Below, piece by piece: positions 58,801 to 64,000 of a stretch of DNA of 64,000 nt. A program made the translations under genes and the position numbers. The notes under the pieces were generated by a model, which worked only from the letters and a program-made list of their open reading frames with translations, made no database searches and was not told where the DNA came from. The stretch spans positions 11,284,001 to 11,348,000 of the forward strand of contig OY783209.1 in the NCBI GenBank assembly GCA_963678705.1, written 5' to 3'. Source of the DNA: Panorpa germanica (taxonomy: Eukaryota; Arthropoda; Insecta; Mecoptera; Panorpidae). Each line of letters starts with the position of its first letter. Position 1 is the first letter of the stretch.

Positions 58801-61800
58801 ATGGCAAATTCATGATACTAAAATACATGATACATGAAATTTATGATATTGAATATTCTCTGAATGAAATTTAAAAAACATTTATATCAATTTTGCTCTG
58901 CGAATTAAGTTACCACCCTTATATTTCACTCTTACAGCACCCTTAGTTTTGAAAGCATTCGTATATAACAGTGTCAGTGTACGCATTGCCCCAAAGGTGG
59001 TCGTTAGGTAAATTTTAGTACGGGAGAATGCATATTCATCTTTGTAAATAGAATTTGGATTGTGGAATATATTATAATTGTTTGGTTTAGGTTTGTTTTA
59101 TGTACATCTACGCATACATACATATATCTGTGTTTGTGTGTGTGTATGTTTAGTTTAGACAGTTGTATAATATTTGAAGAAATTTATGATAGCCTCCGTT
59201 TCTCTGCATAAATATATTATCTTAGGAAGAAATATGCGTTTCAAATTTACACATCCTTTTTTTACATTTTGTTTATTCTAAATATTACTAATTTATAAAC
59301 ACAGAGAAGATACATATTTAACATATTATTTATACAGTTTTTTTTGCGAAGTTCCTTAAATTTACGTATTTATTTTAAAATGAAATAATCACGATAAATT
59401 AAAGGGTAACACACAGCTTATGCTTATGCAAACATGGTTTGATAAATAACACACCAAGAATTTAATTTTTTAGCGGAGCATATTGCGCCTATGGCTATGC
59501 TATAGGTACTCCACTAGTAACACCATCCAACAAATCTAAAATAGAAGTCAAAACTTATGATTGACGACTCAACCCGAGCAGACTATTGCTGTCCTCTTCG
59601 ACAACATAGATACGATCTTGTTACTTTGTCTTTGCTTTGATTTCACTTTAGTTTCTCGTCCAACTCATCTAGGAACTTGTTAGAATGTTTAATTTCCTAG
59701 CTAATCTACAGTTAAAGGGACCCATATAAATTTATTCGGCTTTTAAACCGGCCAATCATTACAACTTGATATTCGTACGTAACAGTTAATAGTACATTCA
59801 TTAGCTACATCTAAACACATGGATAAAGATAAATATACAAACCGCTGTTGATTGGACGTTTTGATGTCACTATAAAGTTGGATGTAACACTCTAATACAT
59901 ACCACAAGTCATTTAACCCCCCTAGGATGGGGTTGGCATAGTGTAATAGTGGAGGAGGGATGGTAAGAACAGCTAAGATACACTAGTGTTAGATTTAGAG
60001 GTGTCTGAGTGAGTTGGTCAGAGTTAGAGTCAGAGGAAGAACCACTTCATACCAAGCCGCAAAAGTACCTACCATATGTGATAAAGGTGTCATAGTATGA
60101 GATAAGAAGACCTTAAGGGCTAGAAGGCTAGAGGGCTAGATCAAACCCGCAGGTCGTGGTCACACCGGAAACTAAAAGGATATTACAAAGGTCATAGACC
60201 AAAACCACAAGGTTGTGACCTGAAATTAAAGGATCTTTTGGAGGATGGATAGTCATAGTTCTCACTTGAGGGGAGTACAACTACTTATTTTATTGCTATT
60301 GAAAAGTTTATGCCGGGAGATAATAATTAAATTTCAAATATATTTGTGTGTGTGTGTTGAATTTACAATTTGCAATCGGTTGGAAATGGTCAGTTATCAA
60401 AAAACAATTAACAGTTTCCGAAAAGAAGATCGACAGGCATAGACTATTACATAGTATATTGCATGATAAAATATAAACTGACAACAAAAAAATGATGACA
60501 GAATTACGTATGGTTAAAAAATGGAATTTAATAATAATTTTAAAATAATTTAAATATAAATACATGCACAAGCCAGACAAGTTATGCCGGATCGGCCGCA
60601 GTGGAATGGTTTGCTGGGATACAGGGAAATGGTCAAGGGTTGAAAGGATGAGACATAACTGCTGTGGGAGGGAACAGGGGTTGTGGATGGTCACGGATGA
60701 ATGTAGATGTCGCGTAGGTAACAGATGCGGTGGAGATTCATCCCTGTAATGTAATTTATAACTTTAGGACAAACGATGCGAAATACGAAAGTCAGAGCTG
60801 CTTCTAGGTGCACGCTACAGTGCATTTAGAACTGAAATGCAGACACAGAAAGCACTAGTATTTGTTTTCCAAAAATATCACAGCAGATGAAGAAAACCTG
60901 TAAAACACAGGTCACCTAGAGTAGAAAATTACCCCAAATTGGGTTAAAATACAAATCTTAAGGGTAATGAAAAATATAAATGAAATATTTGCAAAATAAA
61001 TGAGAGGGCTCGACACTACTTAAACTACTAGCATTACATAGCATGTAGAAATATTTCTAAAAATGTATCAGTATGTTCCAATTAAGTTTCTATGGAAATA
61101 GTATTGGAGTTGCACTGAAATGTGTAGTCACATGTTGGCAGAGACTGTTTCTCATGTCTCCATATGTGTCCCATCTCATCTTCCTCCTCCCCTCCTCGCC
61201 TACCTCGTTTCTGCCCCTTTCTTTTGTCCTCATATAACATAGTGTACCACTGTACAGGAATTCCATTTAAGCTTGGGTGGTGGACGGGAGTTAAGGACTG
61301 GACACTGAACTATAAAAGGGGGGAAGGTTTTAAGGGGTGAGAGACGAGATAGCGGTAACTCGGCAAGGTATGTTGCCGACTTGTCGACTGAGAGAGGGCA
61401 GTAGAGGTCACTAAATTAAGTTAGCAAATGTCTCTTAGGTTCTACTGTTTCTGTCACCGCACAGGGCTTTTACTTGAGGTGCTGTTTTCACATTTTAATT
61501 TTAGTTCAAAATTATTTTCAATGATAGAAATATTTACGTTTGGTGGAGTAAGACCTCAGCTAATGGCATCCAAAACAAGTTTGGATGTCTAAGAGCAAAA
61601 AAGAAACAATCAACAATTGCATTAAGATCTATCTATTTTTGTACAGTTATGATCGGGTAGAAAATAATAGATAAATGGAATAACACGCCGTTCTGACGTA
61701 ATTCATAGGGATAACAGTTCTCAGTCCTTTAAATCGGGACGTTGGCTCATCTTAAAGTCTAAACTGCTTCGTCCTATACATCGGTATACACCGTTATAAA

Positions 61801-61915
61801 AGGTATGCACCGAAGTAATGTACGAAACGGTACATATACTGAATTTGATGAGTATTGTTTTTTGATGGTGTACTCAATACTTATATCTAATATGAGATTT
61901 AAATTAGTGTTCAGT
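58801..61915. other. No recognised gene; one TATA-like site
   Basis: About 3.1 kb. Overlapping opposed frames at 60245-60749 have no recognisable features. See the TATA-like site at 61311. Confidence 0.4.
61311..61318 (+). promoter_or_regulatory. TATA-box-like site
   Basis: TATAAAAG in a locally G-rich context (ACTATAAAAGGGG). About 50 bp downstream is a good 5' splice-donor match, AAG|GTATGT at 61365-61373. Together these would fit a short non-coding first exon, but each motif is common by chance and no downstream gene is visible. Confidence 0.2.
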
Positions 61916-61927
61916 ATGTAGAAACTA

Positions 61928-62507
61928 CGAAACACTGGAGCACATTAAGTTTGATTGTAAGGAAAAAGTAGTGAACGAATTGAATATTGGCCAGCTATTA
62001 AAGGAAGGCAGTGAAGGAAAGAGGTGGATGGCGGAAATAGAAAAAAGGAAAGAAAAAGCAGGACAATAAATAAGCTCGTAGCTGGATTTTAAATGGAACA
62101 TGAAGAGATAGGAAGTACTAAAAGAGGCAGTAAAGGGAAGCAGAAGAAAGAAAGAAGTAGCGAGGAAACAGTTAAACTTCAGTCCAGAAAAATAGAGGAT
62201 TTTCGGAAAGGAGATAGGGACATGAGGTGGATGACGGAGACAGAGACAATAATAAAATAGTAAAGGAAGAGAGTCAAGAAGAAATAGTAAAGATAGAGTG
62301 TTTATGCCTGTAATAAACATAAGTGGAGAAGTGAAAACGAAGAGAGAAGGCAGGAAGGATAGTGAAAGTACAGAAAGTACTATTCGAAGTAGTAATAGTC
62401 TAGAATAGTTTAAGTTCAGTTTTAACTTTGAATTTATATGAAATGCATTAAGAAATATAATAATGTAGATTGTAAAGCCGAAAGGCACACAATTAATATA
62501 ATAAATA
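61928..62507 (+). mobile_element. Family A retrotransposon, 5'-truncated
   Basis: 580 bp with a perfect 12-bp duplication ATGTAGAAACTA (61916-61927, 62508-62519). It contains the last 46 ORF2 codons, a purine-rich 3' UTR nearly identical to 49647-50110 in its second half, GCCGAAAGGC at 62477-62486 and an AATATAATAAATA tail. The 187-codon minus-strand frame is an antisense shadow. Confidence 0.93.
61929..62069 (+). CDS. Family A ORF2 C-terminal 46 codons
   Basis: Reads ETLEHIKFDCKEKVVNELNI, then GQLLKEGSEGKRWMAEIEKR and KEKAGQ, stop at 62067-62069. The H and last C of the CCHC knuckle (H....C) are present; the first two cysteines lie in the missing 5' part. It matches the end of 28341-28829 with few changes and no frame break. 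A truncated retrotransposon piece, not an independent gene. Confidence 0.85.
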   Translation, partial: ETLEHIKFDCKEKVVNELNIGQLLKEGSEGKRWMAEIEKRKEKAGQ

Positions 62508-62573
62508 ATGTAGAAACTATTATCATTGTCAAGCTACAAAATATAAGGACAAATGCTTTGTTAACATTCATTT

Positions 62574-62690
62574 TAGTGCATCAACTAGATAGCTATTAGC
62601 GCTAAAAACAATATATAATTTTTTTATATATAATTTACATTTATAAATACGAGTATGTGCATTTAAAGTAAAGAGATTAAATTAGTTTCA
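62574..62690 (-). repeat. Retroposon tail family H, copy 3
   Basis: TTTTAGTGCATCAACTAGAT, then TATTAGCGCTAAAAACAATA and TATAAATACGAGTATGTGCA match the copies at 9031 and 18163. No target duplication was recognised. It starts 54 bp after the family A insertion's duplication. Confidence 0.55.
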
Positions 62691-62854
62691 ATGATATCTT
62701 CCGAAATATTACAATTTTGTCTTTATGATGAGTACTTGGAGCATCGAGGAATGATATTCTTTAATGTTAGTTGCCTATTATATTTTTTGTAAGTGCGATA
62801 AAAGGCTAAATCCTTAAAAATCCATTTAAAACTGTGAATAAAAATGTAACTATT

Positions 62855-63057
62855 GTTCAAATCACAATAGTTCGGCGGTGACTTATATTTAAAGGAGGTT
62901 ATAAGAGCGGTATAAATCTATAATACGATAATAAATTTTATCTTATTCGTTTCTATATACATTATAGAAAAATATATGAGTTTTTAGTTATATCGGCAGT
63001 TTATACCCCACAGCTTGTTTTAAGTATGAGTCACCGCCGAACTCTCGTAATTTGAAC
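62855..63057. mobile_element. MITE family G with long terminal repeats, copy 2
   Basis: About 203 bp from GTTCAAATCACAATAGTTCG to the complementary CGTAATTTGAAC. The interior is nearly identical to copy 1 (TTATCTTATTCGTTTCTATA, CAGTTTATACCCCACAGCTT). TA occurs near both edges, but a precise duplication is not clear. Confidence 0.85.
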
Positions 63058-64000
63058 TATAGTTCATCGTTGACATTTCAACAAATTAAAATTAAGCTGG
63101 GTAACAATTCTGTGTAACACAGGTAAACTAGCTGAGATTTTTACTCAATTTTCTTTATCAAATAATCAGAGCACCTGGCAACTTCAATGTCACTTTACTT
63201 ATGGACACGATATTACAGAATTAAGTATGAAGTACCTAACCTACTGCTCGCATCATCACCTCTAAAACGGTTAACGCCAGAATGGTAGAATGGTAGAATG
63301 GTAGAAGCTGCTACTAACTGGTGAGGTTGAAGAGAGAGGTCAGACGGAGGTTAGGGGTCAACCATTATAATAAAGATACGGAATGAGTGGGCAGACCACT
63401 TAAATTAAAACTCTAACGTGAGTCGACCAGTCCCTGGCCCCTGCCCCCTGGTCACCATACACCGGACCTTTATACTTCTACCACACTCAAAACATCATTA
63501 TTTTACATTTAATGTTGTATAATTCATTAATCCCTTTCTATATTACATACTGTTTAAAAATTCATATCATTCAAATTTTTTAATTGAATTTTGTAACCAT
63601 GAGATAATATTTACTTTAGTTTATACGATTCATTTGGACCACGGACCCGTTTTAATAATTCACTAAGGCAAATATACATACTTATTTTAAGCTTATTTAA
63701 ATGTATTCACGAACATATTTATATGTATATATGTATATATCCAAGCAGAGACTTTCGGGGGTTGTCAGGAGAAGAATAAGAGAGCTCCATGCTTTCTATT
63801 CCCACCAACACAATTACGTGTATTTAACGTTTGTCCTACATAACAAAAGTTACACCCCTTAGCTCCAGTACGACTTTAATTAAGGCATAGGAATTAAAAA
63901 CACCTAGGTTCGACTTCTAAATAAACTAAATTTAAAAAGAATGATGCAGCTGACGTAGCTCTCACACGATTATTTCGCCAGCGCCGTCCATTGCGGGTGG
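63058..64000. other. No recognised gene; short tandem repeat
   Basis: Contains about three copies of GGTAGAAT at 63281-63306. Nothing else recognised up to the window end. Confidence 0.45.

Noticed and set aside
61925-62488. 187-codon minus-strand open frame
   Set aside because: It lies antisense to the purine-rich ORF end and 3' UTR of the family A insertion. Similar antisense frames occur at the other copies (28234-28843, 49626-50112), so they are composition artefacts.
1-64000. CRISPR arrays, tRNA or rRNA genes, phage or bacterial operons
   Set aside because: No regularly spaced direct repeats, cloverleaf sequence or rRNA-like segment was recognised, and the content is that of an animal genome.

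Overview
The window is AT-rich, gene-poor DNA from an animal genome, very probably an insect. The evidence is the transposon content: Jockey-type non-LTR retrotransposon tails, a second non-LTR lineage with a C-terminal CCHC knuckle (R1/Jockey-group style), a mellifera/cecropia-type mariner, hAT-type and TTAA-target non-autonomous DNA elements, and many MITEs. The order cannot be fixed from sequence alone. I found no intact host protein-coding gene, tRNA, rRNA or CRISPR array. The long open frames are transposon remnants, antisense shadows of purine-rich retrotransposon tails, or chance frames in AT-rich DNA.

Layout. 1-12 kb: a frameshifted Jockey RT tail (1392-2002), a CAGTAAAC MITE (3561), two 0.6-kb copies of an element with 14-bp terminal repeats (6025 and 9797), a short retroposon tail (9031), and a 'CATTCCCACTCACT' DNA element (10682). 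12-24 kb: a TTAA-flanked element (12458), two hAT-type MITEs with 8-bp target duplications (14901, 19775), a family-A retrotransposon beside a Jockey tail (16149-17245), another RT C-terminus beside a retroposon (18163-18614), a deleted mariner (20725), a small hAT-like MITE (22429) and a 60-bp retroposon tail (23487). 24-38 kb is mostly featureless apart from a family-A copy (28032), a cluster of nested MITEs (32080-33003), a CAGTAAAC MITE (33961) and microsatellites. 38-64 kb: the second TTAA element (38805), RT fragments (37533, 42011, 43781), two copies of a 'GCACACG' element (45683, 53948), two retrotransposon/transposon nests (49216-50159 and 50736-51545), the second mariner (55183), a three-layer nest (56855-57711), a further family-A copy (61928) and a second copy of the 35-bp-TIR MITE (62855).

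Nothing here works as a pathway. The content is a record of transposition. Many insertions carry exact target-site duplications, and several are nested, which gives relative ages. Two pairs (mariner; TTAA element) are internally deleted copies with intact ends, and could have been moved in trans by a full-length relative elsewhere. Family letters (A to K) are labels made here for copies recognised by comparing parts of this window with each other; they are not database names.
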